The notes beneath the pieces are model-generated. The model saw only the letters and a list, made by a program, of their open reading frames with translations, was not told the DNA's origin and ran no database searches. From an uncultured Muribaculaceae bacterium (GTDB lineage Bacteria; Bacteroidota; Bacteroidia; Bacteroidales; Muribaculaceae), in NCBI GenBank assembly GCA_958439725.1, contig CAUBWJ010000011.1:1-64000 (forward strand): a stretch of 64,000 nucleotides of DNA. Reading direction: 5' to 3'. Made by a program: the position numbers and the translations under genes. Positions 35,987 through 45,331 of the stretch are shown here, piece after piece. Every line of letters begins with the position of its first letter. Position 1 is the first letter of the stretch.

Positions 35987-36901
35987 TTATTCTTGATTGG
36001 AGGGGTGGAGAATAGCCGAGAGTCTGGCGTTCTCAGCCGGATAAATATTTTCAAGTATTTCGTAGACGCGCTTACGCTCGGTTTCCGCCCCGCGGCTGTA
36101 GACGTTTATCAGTTCGTCGAGCTTCGAGTCGTGGAACATTGTCAGCGCTACCGAAAATGGAGCCATCTCATTGACCTTGCTCAGCGTGGCGAGCGACGAT
36201 GTAATGGCGTCGCGGCCTTTGTCGGGGCTCAGGGACATTACATCGAGTCCGTTGCGATGATATTCATAGCTCATGTCGCGCAGGGCTGCCGGTGCAGCGC
36301 CAGAAAGGGCCTCGGCTATGGCTGCGCGGTTTCGGTTGTCGTCAAACATGCGCCATCCGCTTGAGCCGCTTGCCTGGGCCTGCTGCACTATGGAGGCCAT
36401 GCGTTCTACATACGGCTGGCCCCCGCGGGGAGAGAAAGAGTCGAAGTCCAGAGCCAGTATGAGATAGGCATAGAAATCGAGGAGCGCCGTGAGATTGCTT
36501 TCCACGGTGGTTTCCGAAAACGTCAGACGGTCGGCCGGACGGAAAGGAAATGCGATGTGCTCGTCCTTGATGTTGAGCAGCGTGGAATTATATGAGCTGT
36601 TGAAAACCGGGCGCACCGACTGCACCTGAAGCTCGCCTGAAACCACACCGTCGTTATAACCCGTGACGGTGAGGAAGAGACGGCATCCGATTCTTTCGTT
36701 GACGGCGAACTTCGTGTCTGTGAACCTCGTGGAGTTCATGTAATCGCTCACGGTCTGCTGAAGTTCTGTGAATATCTCTTCGCGAGTGTCGGTGAGCTGC
36801 TCGGTATTGACTTCTACTTTGCAGTCAAGTTCCTGCGCCAAGACACCCGCGGCCGTAAAAACGGCCGCAAGAACAGTGAGTGCAATCCGGGCGAGGTTCA
36901 T
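35987..36901 (-). CDS. porD: DUF4835 family protein (PorD-like)
   Basis: The 304-residue exported protein (signal peptide residues 1-22, AGVLAQ) has the family pattern ELDCKVEVNTEQL, FTDTKFAVNERIGC, ALDFDSFSPRGGQPYVERM and EVNTE-like motifs. The family corresponds to PorD, linked in Porphyromonas to the type IX secretion system, but it is present in many Bacteroidetes without a full T9SS. The coaBC-DUF4835-recN order is conserved in the phylum, as here. The gene symbol is used by family only; no other T9SS gene is in this window. Confidence 0.85.
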   Translation of the reverse strand: MNLARIALTVLAAVFTAAGVLAQELDCKVEVNTEQLTDTREEIFTELQQTVSDYMNSTRFTDTKFAVNERIGCRLFLTVTGYNDGVVSGELQVQSVRPVFNSSYNSTLLNIKDEHIAFPFRPADRLTFSETTVESNLTALLDFYAYLILALDFDSFSPRGGQPYVERMASIVQQAQASGSSGWRMFDDNRNRAAIAEALSGAAPAALRDMSYEYHRNGLDVMSLSPDKGRDAITSSLATLSKVNEMAPFSVALTMFHDSKLDELINVYSRGAETERKRVYEILENIYPAENARLSAILHPSNQE

Positions 36902-36909
36902 CTGTCAGG

Positions 36910-38109
36910 TCAGTGTAATTTTATGATTTCGTCAAGAATGTCTACGGCCACTTCCCGCTTTGACTTCACGGGAAAGCGCAGTGGGTCTGCTCCCTGACGG
37001 AAAATTGTGATTTTATTGGTGTCAGTGCCAAAACCTGCCTGGGGGTCGCGGAGGGAGTTCAGCACAATCATGTCGAGATTTTTGCTGTGGAGTTTTTTTA
37101 CTGCGTTGGATTCCTCGCTGTCCGTCTCGAGGGCGAAACCCACGAGAATCTGGCCGGGACGTTTCTCGGCACCGAGTGTGGCGGCAATGTCGGGATTTTT
37201 CACCAGGGTGATATGTGGAGGCTCGTTTCCCTCACGTTTGATTTTGGTTCCGGAGGGATTCTCCGGGGCATAATCGGCCACTGCGGCGCACATTATGGCT
37301 ATGTCGGTCTCAGACCATACTTTCTCGCAGCTGGCAAGCATCTCCCGAGCCGATTCCACATGTTCGGTCGTCACCCCTTTTTCAGAAGCCTTGACTGAGA
37401 CGGGGCCGCTCACGAGAGTGACTTCCGCACCCATGCGCGCGGCGGCATCGGCTATGGCATAGCCCATTTTTCCGGTGGAGAAATTGCCGATGAATCTCAC
37501 CGGGTCTATTCGCTCGTAGGTAGGGCCTGCGGTAACCAGCACTTTTTTCCCGGCAAGGGGCTGCCTGCGCGAGAAAAACTCGTCGAGCACTTCCACGATA
37601 CGCTCCGGTTCTTCCATGCGTCCGCGTCCGGTAAGATGGCTTGCGAGTTCGCCTTCGGCCGGTTCGATTATATGGTTGCCGTAAGAGCGGAGCAGGGCGA
37701 GGTTGGCGGTTGTCGACGGATGGGCCATCATGTCAAGGTCCATGGCCGGAGCTACAAACACCGGGGCTTTTGCCGAGAGATAGGTGGTGACAAGCATATT
37801 GTCGGCGATGCCGTGGGCCATTTTGCCTATTGTGCAGGCTGTGGCGGGAGCAATTACCATTGCATCGGCCCACAGGCCTATGTCAACATGGCTGTGCCAT
37901 TCGCCGGTATTGGCCGTGAAAAAATCGCATATCACGGGCTTTCCGCTCAGTGCCGAAAGTGTGACGGGGGTGATAAACTCTTTTCCGGAAGGGGTGATCA
38001 CGACCTGCACTTCAGCTCCTCTCTTGACAAGAAGCCGCAGAAGGGTCACAGACTTGTATGCCGCGATACCGCCTGTTATTCCGAGGACTATATGTTTGCC
38101 TTTTAACAT
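36910..38109 (-). CDS. coaBC: Bifunctional phosphopantothenoylcysteine decarboxylase / phosphopantothenate-cysteine ligase
   Basis: A 399-residue enzyme of coenzyme A synthesis. The N-terminal CoaC flavoprotein domain has GITGGIAAYKSVTLLR, the active-site His in EWHSHVDIGLWADA, the PATACTIGKMAHG segment and APAMDLDMMAHP. The C-terminal CoaB domain has VTAGPTYERIDPVRFIGNFS and STGKMGYAIADAA. It overlaps the preceding exonuclease gene by 7 bp and is followed 8 bp later by DUF4835, so it is part of the minus-strand block. Confidence 0.96.
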   Translation of the reverse strand: MLKGKHIVLGITGGIAAYKSVTLLRLLVKRGAEVQVVITPSGKEFITPVTLSALSGKPVICDFFTANTGEWHSHVDIGLWADAMVIAPATACTIGKMAHGIADNMLVTTYLSAKAPVFVAPAMDLDMMAHPSTTANLALLRSYGNHIIEPAEGELASHLTGRGRMEEPERIVEVLDEFFSRRQPLAGKKVLVTAGPTYERIDPVRFIGNFSTGKMGYAIADAAARMGAEVTLVSGPVSVKASEKGVTTEHVESAREMLASCEKVWSETDIAIMCAAVADYAPENPSGTKIKREGNEPPHITLVKNPDIAATLGAEKRPGQILVGFALETDSEESNAVKKLHSKNLDMIVLNSLRDPQAGFGTDTNKITIFRQGADPLRFPVKSKREVAVDILDEIIKLH

Positions 38110-38888
38110 GATTTCTTATTCTTGGCCTGGTCGATGCGAAGCCTTATTCGTGCGAATGCGTCTTTGGTGTTCTGTGGGAAGTCACCCTGCATTATCCAGC
38201 TGTAGTAGCCCGGTTCTTTTCTGAGAACCTCTTCGGCCGGACTCCCTTTGTGCTTGCCGAAGTTGATGATTTCCACATTGTTGTCGTCGTAAATGAGACG
38301 GCCGGCGAAGTCAACGTTGCGGTTGTGCGACGAATAGTCGGACAGCGCGTTCACATCGTTGGGCAGATCAGGATATCGGTCGAGCTGAGCCTTGAGCACC
38401 TCGAGCGTGGCTCTTGTGTCGGCATTGGCCGAGTGGGCAGCCTCAAGGTCGCCACCGCAGTAGAATCTGTAGGCAGCGGTGAGGTTTCTGGGCTCACGTT
38501 TGTGGAATATGGTCTGCACATCCACAAAACGGGCAGTATGGATGTCGATGGGGACGTCGACGCGGTTGAATTCCTCCAGAAGCATCGGGATGTCGAATCT
38601 GTTGGAATTGAATCCGGCGATGTCGCAACCGCTGAAGAGTTCGGCCAGCGACTTGGCAACCTGACGGAATGTCGGTTCACCGCACACGTCCTCGTCGGTG
38701 ATATGGTGTATGGCTGTTGCCTCTGCCGGAATCGGCATCTCGGGGTTTATGCGGCGTGTGCGCTCAATCTCTGTGCCGTCGGGCATCACTTTTATCAGGG
38801 AAATCTCCACGATGCGGTCGTGGGTGATGTTGGTGCCGGTAGTCTCCAGATCGAAGAACACTATTGGTCTTGTGAGTTTCAGTTCCAT
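38103..38888 (-). CDS. DnaQ-like 3'-5' exonuclease
   Basis: A 261-residue DEDDh exonuclease. Exo I is VFFDLETTGTN near residue 10, Exo II is AGFNSNRFDIPMLLEEF near 93, and Exo III includes HSANADTRATLEVL near 150 with the general-base His. The C-terminal part ends in a FGKHKGSPAEEVLRKEPGYYSWIM region, a small extra domain seen in Bacteroidetes homologues of the Pol III epsilon subunit. The gene follows dnaN by 7 bp, which supports a role in replication proofreading or repair; the true epsilon subunit could be PolC-like or another copy. Confidence 0.92.
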   Translation of the reverse strand: MELKLTRPIVFFDLETTGTNITHDRIVEISLIKVMPDGTEIERTRRINPEMPIPAEATAIHHITDEDVCGEPTFRQVAKSLAELFSGCDIAGFNSNRFDIPMLLEEFNRVDVPIDIHTARFVDVQTIFHKREPRNLTAAYRFYCGGDLEAAHSANADTRATLEVLKAQLDRYPDLPNDVNALSDYSSHNRNVDFAGRLIYDDNNVEIINFGKHKGSPAEEVLRKEPGYYSWIMQGDFPQNTKDAFARIRLRIDQAKNKKSC

Positions 38889-38895
38889 CAGCGGA

Positions 38896-40020
38896 TCAGT
38901 CTACAATGTTCATCGGCATGAGAATCATCAGCAGCTCGCTCTCGGGGTCGTTTTCTCCGGGGAGGAAGAGGGCGGGGCGCGAGGGATCGGCGAGTTTGAT
39001 TACGACATCGGGAGTGGAGAGGGTGGAAAGAATCTCCACGAGATACTGACTGCCGAAGCCTATCGTGAGTTCTTTGCCGGTATAGTCGCAGGGCACTTCC
39101 TCTTTGCCGAATGTGCCGAAGCTATTGTCGCAGGCGTTGAGCTCCACAGAGTTGGCGCTGAGGCGCATACGGATGAGGCCGCCGCCTTCGTCGCCGAACA
39201 CAGCCACACGTCTCACGGCCGTGAGCAGCGACAGACGGTCGACGGTGAGAATATATGAGTTGGTGGAGGGAATCACACGGTCGTAAGGAGGGAAATTGCC
39301 TTTTATCAGGCGGCAGTCAAAAGTGAACGACTCGGATTCAAACAATACCGCGGTGGGGCTCACGGTGATTTTAATCTCGTCCTCTTTCGAGAATACATTT
39401 TTTAGCACGGTTGCGCCTTTAACCGGCAGGATGAAGGAGCAGGTCACACCGGGTTTTATAGCTGAATTGGTGTATTTCACAAGCTTTCGGGTATCGGTGG
39501 AAACGAAAATCACCGAATCGGGACGCACGTCCCAGAGAATACCCATCATCTGCGGGCGGATTTCGTCGGTGCTCACGGCAAAAAGGGTATTTTCGATGCC
39601 ATGTATCACGTCGGCGGTTCCGGCCACAAAAGTCTCTTTTATGCCGTTTTCCTCAGGCTTTTCACCGGGATATTCCGCGCCGGATATGGCCATGGTGTTG
39701 TAAACGCCGTTGGAATAAGATATCTTTACTTCAAGTGTTTCTTCCTTGATTTCAAACAGAATGCCCTGATCGGGAAGCTCCTTGAGAAGTTCCACTATTC
39801 TGCGGGCGTCAAGACAGAAAGAACCGTCGCCCTGGGCTTCTGTCACGTTCAGGCGTCCCACAAGCGAGTTTTCCATATCGGCCGCCTTGACGGTGAGGGT
39901 ATCGCCTTCAAGGGTGAAAAGGAAGTTGTTGAGGATAGCCATAGGGTTCTTGGCGTTGATAACCTTGCTGACTGCAGATGCAAAAGCATAGAGCGTTTTG
40001 CTGGAGACACTGAATTTCAT
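38896..40020 (-). CDS. dnaN: DNA polymerase III beta subunit (sliding clamp)
   Basis: A 374-residue protein with the three-domain beta clamp pattern: MKFSVSSKTLYAFASAVSKVI at the start, DGSFCLDARRIVELLKELP near residue 70, FVSTDTRKLVKY near 170, and LFLPGENDPESELLMILMPM at the end. It encircles DNA and binds the polymerase. It heads the minus-strand block, 38 bp after the PBP gene. Unlike many bacteria, it is not next to dnaA, which lies about 9 kb away. Confidence 0.97.
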   Translation of the reverse strand: MKFSVSSKTLYAFASAVSKVINAKNPMAILNNFLFTLEGDTLTVKAADMENSLVGRLNVTEAQGDGSFCLDARRIVELLKELPDQGILFEIKEETLEVKISYSNGVYNTMAISGAEYPGEKPEENGIKETFVAGTADVIHGIENTLFAVSTDEIRPQMMGILWDVRPDSVIFVSTDTRKLVKYTNSAIKPGVTCSFILPVKGATVLKNVFSKEDEIKITVSPTAVLFESESFTFDCRLIKGNFPPYDRVIPSTNSYILTVDRLSLLTAVRRVAVFGDEGGGLIRMRLSANSVELNACDNSFGTFGKEEVPCDYTGKELTIGFGSQYLVEILSTLSTPDVVIKLADPSRPALFLPGENDPESELLMILMPMNIVD

Positions 40021-40058
40021 CTGATTATATGGTTTTATTTGTTTTTACGTAAAAAGGA

Positions 40059-42434
40059 TTATTCGAATACGTCCTCTCCCATGGAAATGTCGGCTGAGGC
40101 GTCTTCAGGAGTGGAATCTGAGAATTCGCTTGAGCAGAGGTCTACGTTGACCGGGAATTCAAAGCGGTCGGTCTGGCGGTAAGGAAGCGATGAATCGCCA
40201 TAGACTTTCTTCATGAACAGACCATAGATGGGAAGGGCCATGGAAGCGCCCTGTCCGTTGGCCATGCCGTTGAAGTGGATGAAACGCTCTTCGCCTCCCA
40301 CCCATGTTCCGGCCACCAGACGGGGAGTGAATGCCATGAACCATCCGTCGGCATTGTAGTTGGTGGTGCCGGTCTTGCCTCCGGTCTGGGCCGTGAGGTT
40401 ATAGGGCGCACGGCGTATGCGGTTGCCGGTTCCGGAATCGACCACGCCGAGAAGCATGGAAAGTATGCGCCAGTAGGCTGTTTCTGAGATAACCTCCGTG
40501 TGGCGGGGGGTGAATTCGGATATGATGTTGCCGTTTGAATCGGTGATTGAGGTTACAAATATCGGGTCCACGCGCATGCCTTTGTTGGCGAAGGCGGTAT
40601 ATGCGCTCACCATTTCTTTCACGGAAATGTCGGCCGGTCCAAGACACAGTGACATAACTGGATCAAGCTTTGAGGTCACTCCGAAGTTCTGGATTGTTCT
40701 TACGAGTTCTTCAGGAGAAAGCTGGCTTATGAGGCGTGCCGAAATCCAGTTGTTGGAGTTGGTGAGCGCCCAGCGCAGATCCACGTCCTCACCCACACGC
40801 GCGCTGCCGGAGTTGCGGGGAGCCCAGGTGCGTCCGAGTTCGTCGGTAAACACCGGCTGGGTGTTGCTGAACATGGAGCAGGGGGTGAAGCCTTCCTCCA
40901 TCGCATAGGTGTAGAGGAACGGCTTCATGGTCGAACCTATCTGACGGCGACCCTGGGAGACCATGTCGTACTGGAAATAGGAGAAGTTGGGGCCTCCTAC
41001 GTATGCTTTCACCTGGCCGTTTACGGGGTCCATGGCCATGAATCCGGTGCGCAGGAACTTCTTCTGGTGCAGCAGGGAGTCCATCGGGGTCATCACCGTG
41101 TCAACAGGGCCTGCATAGCTGAATATCTTCATCTCGCGTGGCGTGCTGAAGGCTTTCTTGATTTCATCCATTGAAGCTCCGGCCTTTTTCATCATGCGAT
41201 AACGGTCGGTGAGTTTCATGGCGTTGCGTATGAGATGGTTCACCCTGATTTCCGATATTTCGGTGCGATTGGTGGAATAAGGTGCGCCTTTGGTGCCTTT
41301 TTTCTCGCGGTCGAATGCCGGCTGTAGATAGCCTCCCATGTGTTCGGCCACGGCTTCCTCGGCATATTTCTGCATCCTTGAGTCAATTGATGTGTGGATT
41401 TTGAGGCCGTCGGTATAGATGTCGTATTTCGAGCCGTCGGGCTTGGGATTCTTTTCAATCCAGCCGTAGAGCGGATTACGTTCCCAGGAGATGGAGTCGG
41501 TGCGATAGGTCTGATCGTCCCAGGAAGGATAGTCGGAGCGCACAGGCTTTTTGGCCTGCATCATCAGGCGTATCTGCTCGCGGAAGTAAGGGGCTGTACC
41601 CTCTTTGTGGTCCACGCGGTGGAAATTGAGTTTGATGGGGAGAGCCGCAAGGGAATCATATTCCTGCTTGGTGATCATGTCGTTTTCCTTCATGAGGTTG
41701 AGCACCACGTTGCGTCGGCCGAGCGCGCGCTCGGGCTTGCGCACGGGATTGTAGTAAGAGGGGTTCTTCACCATGCCCACAAGCAGGGCGGCTTCTTCAA
41801 CGTTGAGGTCTTTCGGTTCTTTGCCGAAATAAACCCATGCGGCCGATTTGATACCGACGGCATTGTAGAGGAAGTCAAACTGGTTGAGGTACATTTTGAT
41901 TATTTCGTCCTTCGAGTAGAAGCGCTCGAGTTTCACGGCTATCATCCACTCGATGGGCTTTTTGATGGCTCGGCTCAGAAGGTTCTCGCTTTCGGGCGAA
42001 TAGAGCTGTTTGGCAAGCTGCTGGGTTATGGTGGAACCGCCGCCGGCGTTTTTGTTGCCGAGCAGCAGGCGTTTTACTGCCACGCGGAAAAGAGCGCGGA
42101 AGTCTATGCCTGAATGGTCCTCGAAGCGGGCATCCTCGGTGGCGATAAGCGCGTTGACCACGTTGGAGGAAATCTCGTCGTAGTCGGCGTAGACACGGTT
42201 GCCTGTGCCACGGAAGAAACGGCCTATTTCTTTGCCGTCAGACGAATAAAGCACCGAGGCAAAACGGTCGTGTGGGTTCTTGAGCTCCTCGACGGGTGGC
42301 ATATAGCCGATTACGCCGTTGTAAATCAAAAAAAGAAATGTGAATATCCCGGCAATGAATGCTACGAAAAAGAGCCATAGAAGCATTATCACGGCACGGT
42401 GTCTGGTATTCCTATCCTGTTGGGTCGTGGACAT
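40059..42434 (-). CDS. Class A penicillin-binding protein (PBP1A type)
   Basis: The 791-residue enzyme makes and cross-links peptidoglycan. A membrane helix spans about residues 13-38. The GT51 domain has the catalytic EDARFEDHSGID near 99 and GGSTITQQLAKQLYSP near 130. The transpeptidase has the Ser of GSTMKPFLYTYAME near 500, NSNNWISARL near 550 and GGKTGTTNYNADGWF near 700. It ends in a short acidic tail. A TATCTTTG -7 box on the minus strand at 42472-42479 lies upstream. Confidence 0.95.
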   Translation of the reverse strand: MSTTQQDRNTRHRAVIMLLWLFFVAFIAGIFTFLFLIYNGVIGYMPPVEELKNPHDRFASVLYSSDGKEIGRFFRGTGNRVYADYDEISSNVVNALIATEDARFEDHSGIDFRALFRVAVKRLLLGNKNAGGGSTITQQLAKQLYSPESENLLSRAIKKPIEWMIAVKLERFYSKDEIIKMYLNQFDFLYNAVGIKSAAWVYFGKEPKDLNVEEAALLVGMVKNPSYYNPVRKPERALGRRNVVLNLMKENDMITKQEYDSLAALPIKLNFHRVDHKEGTAPYFREQIRLMMQAKKPVRSDYPSWDDQTYRTDSISWERNPLYGWIEKNPKPDGSKYDIYTDGLKIHTSIDSRMQKYAEEAVAEHMGGYLQPAFDREKKGTKGAPYSTNRTEISEIRVNHLIRNAMKLTDRYRMMKKAGASMDEIKKAFSTPREMKIFSYAGPVDTVMTPMDSLLHQKKFLRTGFMAMDPVNGQVKAYVGGPNFSYFQYDMVSQGRRQIGSTMKPFLYTYAMEEGFTPCSMFSNTQPVFTDELGRTWAPRNSGSARVGEDVDLRWALTNSNNWISARLISQLSPEELVRTIQNFGVTSKLDPVMSLCLGPADISVKEMVSAYTAFANKGMRVDPIFVTSITDSNGNIISEFTPRHTEVISETAYWRILSMLLGVVDSGTGNRIRRAPYNLTAQTGGKTGTTNYNADGWFMAFTPRLVAGTWVGGEERFIHFNGMANGQGASMALPIYGLFMKKVYGDSSLPYRQTDRFEFPVNVDLCSSEFSDSTPEDASADISMGEDVFE

Positions 42435-42570
42435 AATTTGGTTATAGATGAAGCCTTTGCGTTAAAACATACAAAGATAGTGATTATGCCTCAAAAAATG
42501 CGGAATCCCTGCGGATTTTAGTCGAGATTGTTAACAAATTTTGTGGGATATGCGGGGAGAGATTACATAA

Positions 42571-42608
42571 TAAAACTGTTCCTCCCGGTGCGCTGCCGGA
42601 AGGAACAG
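42571..42608 (-). terminator. Terminator of the nrdJ-malQ unit
   Basis: CTGTTCCT (42576-42583) pairs with AGGAACAG (42601-42608), with CCGG/CCGG inside. On the minus strand the hairpin is followed by TTTTATTATG. It lies 18 bp after the malQ stop. Confidence 0.8.
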
Positions 42609-42625
42609 GTATGTTTTAGAGAAAC

Positions 42626-45301
42626 TCAGCGGCCGGAGGAGGCTATGAGTTCTTTTATCGAATTGCAGAATCCGGGTGCGGATATCATGGTCTCGACGGG
42701 CAGGTGCATGCGGTAGCACCAGTAGTTATGCGGGTCAGCCGGATTGTTGATCTGCTCGGCCGCCGGGTCGGGGCGGCGAAGGTCGGCGCTTATGGAAAGC
42801 CAGTCCTGAACAGGGAAAATGGCAAGCATCGAGGGCGATTTCAGGTTGCGCAACAGAATACGGCTGCATATTTCGGTTGTCGCGTCGGCCGGAGTGACAC
42901 CTGTAAATCCAAGCTCATCATGGAAATAGCGGTCGGCCAGCTCGGGGTTACGCTGCCACCACAGACGAATCGGGGGCATGTCGTGAGTGGAAGTTGAACA
43001 TACCGAGCGGTAAGGATATGAAGCGGTGTCGGCGAAGGTCCGGCCGAATTCCTTAGGCATGCGCTCTATCTCAAGGCTGAGTATGTCGAGCGAATCAAGG
43101 ACGCCGGGCACGCACGCGGGTATCATGCCGAGATCCTCGGCGCAGCACAGCATGGATGTGGCCTCTGTGAGCGAGGGGAGTTTCTGCATGGCTTTTTCGC
43201 GCCAGAAAGAGTTGTGGCGGTGATAGAAGAAGTCCTCGTAAAGGGCATCGAATGCGGCGCGCTCGCCGTCGGAAAGAGATTTGTAGACTGTCGTTTCCTG
43301 GGCTGTGATGCGTGGGTGATACAGCCCCGGGGTGCGGCGATCCTCGATGAAAAGCACCTGTTCGGTGAGCGAGAAAAGCCCCTGAAGTATGTCGGAGGCC
43401 GATTTGGAGGTAACAGGCTGGAGCTTTGAGTCGATTCGCCGTTGGGTGGCATAGTCCGTTTTTAGGCGGTAGCGCCCTGAGGGAAGCGGTTGCAGAAAAC
43501 GGCTCTTTACCTCACCGGCATATATTCCGAATTTCTCTTCAAGAACCTTGTCGGTTATATAAGGCGTGCAGTGCAGTTCGGGGTCGATGGTGAAGGCGTA
43601 ATGCTCCTTCAGCTCGGCGGGGGAATAGGGGAGGGCGGGATTGAATGTTCCGAGCAGTCCGCGGATGCTTGACATAGGTATTTCCCAAATCCTGAAGAAG
43701 CCGAGAATATGGTCTATCCGGTAGGCATCGAAATATCTGGCCATGTTGCGGAAGCGCGCTTTCCACCATGCGTAGCCGTCGGCAGCCATGCGGTCCCAGT
43801 TGTAGGTGGGGAAACCCCAGTTCTGGCCTAAAACCGAGAAGGGGTCCGGGGGCGCCCCCGCGCTGCAGTCGAGATTGAAAAGCCATCCGTTGGTCCACGC
43901 CTCCACGCTGGTGCGCGATATTCCAATGGGTATGTCGCCTTTTATAGCCACACCGCGGGAGTGGGCGTAATCCCGGGCCTGACGCAGCTGACGGTCCAGG
44001 TGATATTGCACATAGTAAATGAATCCGAAGCTGTCGGAATGTCTGGCTGACAGCACGGAGATAATCTGCGGCTTGTAAGTGCTGTACTCTCCCCATTTGC
44101 TGAAATCCGGCGTGCCGTAGAGGTCGCGGAGAATGCAATAGGCGGCGTAGGGACGCAACCAGGCGAGATTGCGGTCGAAGAATTCCATGAAGTCATGTGA
44201 CTTCAGAACGTCGCGTCCCGAGGCCTCGTAGAGTTCACGGGCATAATCCATTTTGGCAGATACCACCCGCTGATAGTCAACGCTTGGCAGACGGTTGAGT
44301 TCCTCGGCCAGACGACGGTAGTGCTCGCGGCGAGCGGCGTCGGGAAGTTCACCCATTGCGTCGGGACGCAGGTAGAGCGGGTGAAGCGCGAAGATGGAGT
44401 TGGCATTATAAGGGTACGAGTCCCCGTTGGTATGCGACATTATGGTGTCGTTGACCGGCAAAATCTGTATCACGCTCTGGCCTGTGGAGGCACACCAGTC
44501 GGCCATCAGTTTCAGGTCAAGGAAGTCGCCCACGCCGAAGTCGGAGGTCGACCGCAGGGAGAAAACCGGGACTGCCACTCCGGCTCCCCGCCATAAGGGA
44601 AGCGGTGATTCTATTACGCCGGTCTCCATCACGGTCGAGCCGTCGGCAGGGACGGGCACGGCGTCTATAACACGGTTGGCTCCGGTTTCCCAGTGGCTTT
44701 CTTCTGGGTTGTTGCGGTCCTTTATCAGATATTTGAACTGCAGGGGAAATGACAGGGTGTCAATATCCAGATCGATGTACCAGCGGGAATCTCCCAGCGA
44801 AAGCAGTTCCGGCGCCACGGCGGTGTCCCAGTTTCCGAGGCTTTCCGTTTCTCCGGAAACAGCCGGGTAGAGGCTTCCGGTTAGAGCCGGACAGAGCACG
44901 GTAAGGCGAAGCTTGCCTTGCGGAAGCACGTGTCCCGGAGTCGCGGGACGGGAGGCGATGCATTTGGTGAAAGCCGAGGTGTAAAGCTCCGATTCGTCGG
45001 GGCGGATATGCCAGGAATCGATGACTACAACATCCTGCAGCCTCGGACTCAGGCACAGGGAGCGCGGGGCGCCCCATTCCGTTCGCTCTGACATATCGTC
45101 GCGGCGCAGAAGGTAACGGTAGGTGAAACTGCCTTGCGAAGGGGGTATTTCCACCGTCGCCGACCATGTGTGTCCGTCGGGACCGCACTGCATGGCCACG
45201 GCCTCGCTCTCGGAACCCGATCCGAGGGCATGAATGTTTCCGGTTATGAAGAGACCTTCGCCCCATCTGGTGGCATAGTCAATGCGGAATGTCGCTTTCA
45301 T
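42626..45301 (-). CDS. malQ: 4-alpha-glucanotransferase with N-terminal starch-binding domains
   Basis: An 891-residue GH77 enzyme. Two CBM20-like modules fill about residues 1-250 (IDYATRWGEGLFITGNI, then LRLTVLCPALTGSLYPA and SLGNWDTAVAPELLSLGD). The catalytic barrel follows with SDFGVGDFLDLKLMADW, GDIPIGISRTSVEAW, YFDAYRIDHILGFFRIWEIP (nucleophile Asp) and CCAEDLGMIPACVP (acid/base Glu). This layout is the one of plant DPE2 and Bacteroidales MalQ. It transfers maltosyl/glucosyl units among oligosaccharides. It lies 30 bp after nrdJ on the same strand. No signal peptide: it works in the cytoplasm. Confidence 0.94.
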   Translation of the reverse strand: MKATFRIDYATRWGEGLFITGNIHALGSGSESEAVAMQCGPDGHTWSATVEIPPSQGSFTYRYLLRRDDMSERTEWGAPRSLCLSPRLQDVVVIDSWHIRPDESELYTSAFTKCIASRPATPGHVLPQGKLRLTVLCPALTGSLYPAVSGETESLGNWDTAVAPELLSLGDSRWYIDLDIDTLSFPLQFKYLIKDRNNPEESHWETGANRVIDAVPVPADGSTVMETGVIESPLPLWRGAGVAVPVFSLRSTSDFGVGDFLDLKLMADWCASTGQSVIQILPVNDTIMSHTNGDSYPYNANSIFALHPLYLRPDAMGELPDAARREHYRRLAEELNRLPSVDYQRVVSAKMDYARELYEASGRDVLKSHDFMEFFDRNLAWLRPYAAYCILRDLYGTPDFSKWGEYSTYKPQIISVLSARHSDSFGFIYYVQYHLDRQLRQARDYAHSRGVAIKGDIPIGISRTSVEAWTNGWLFNLDCSAGAPPDPFSVLGQNWGFPTYNWDRMAADGYAWWKARFRNMARYFDAYRIDHILGFFRIWEIPMSSIRGLLGTFNPALPYSPAELKEHYAFTIDPELHCTPYITDKVLEEKFGIYAGEVKSRFLQPLPSGRYRLKTDYATQRRIDSKLQPVTSKSASDILQGLFSLTEQVLFIEDRRTPGLYHPRITAQETTVYKSLSDGERAAFDALYEDFFYHRHNSFWREKAMQKLPSLTEATSMLCCAEDLGMIPACVPGVLDSLDILSLEIERMPKEFGRTFADTASYPYRSVCSTSTHDMPPIRLWWQRNPELADRYFHDELGFTGVTPADATTEICSRILLRNLKSPSMLAIFPVQDWLSISADLRRPDPAAEQINNPADPHNYWCYRMHLPVETMISAPGFCNSIKELIASSGR

Positions 45302-45331
45302 CTGGCATGAAATGTGAGTTCAGACTTGGAA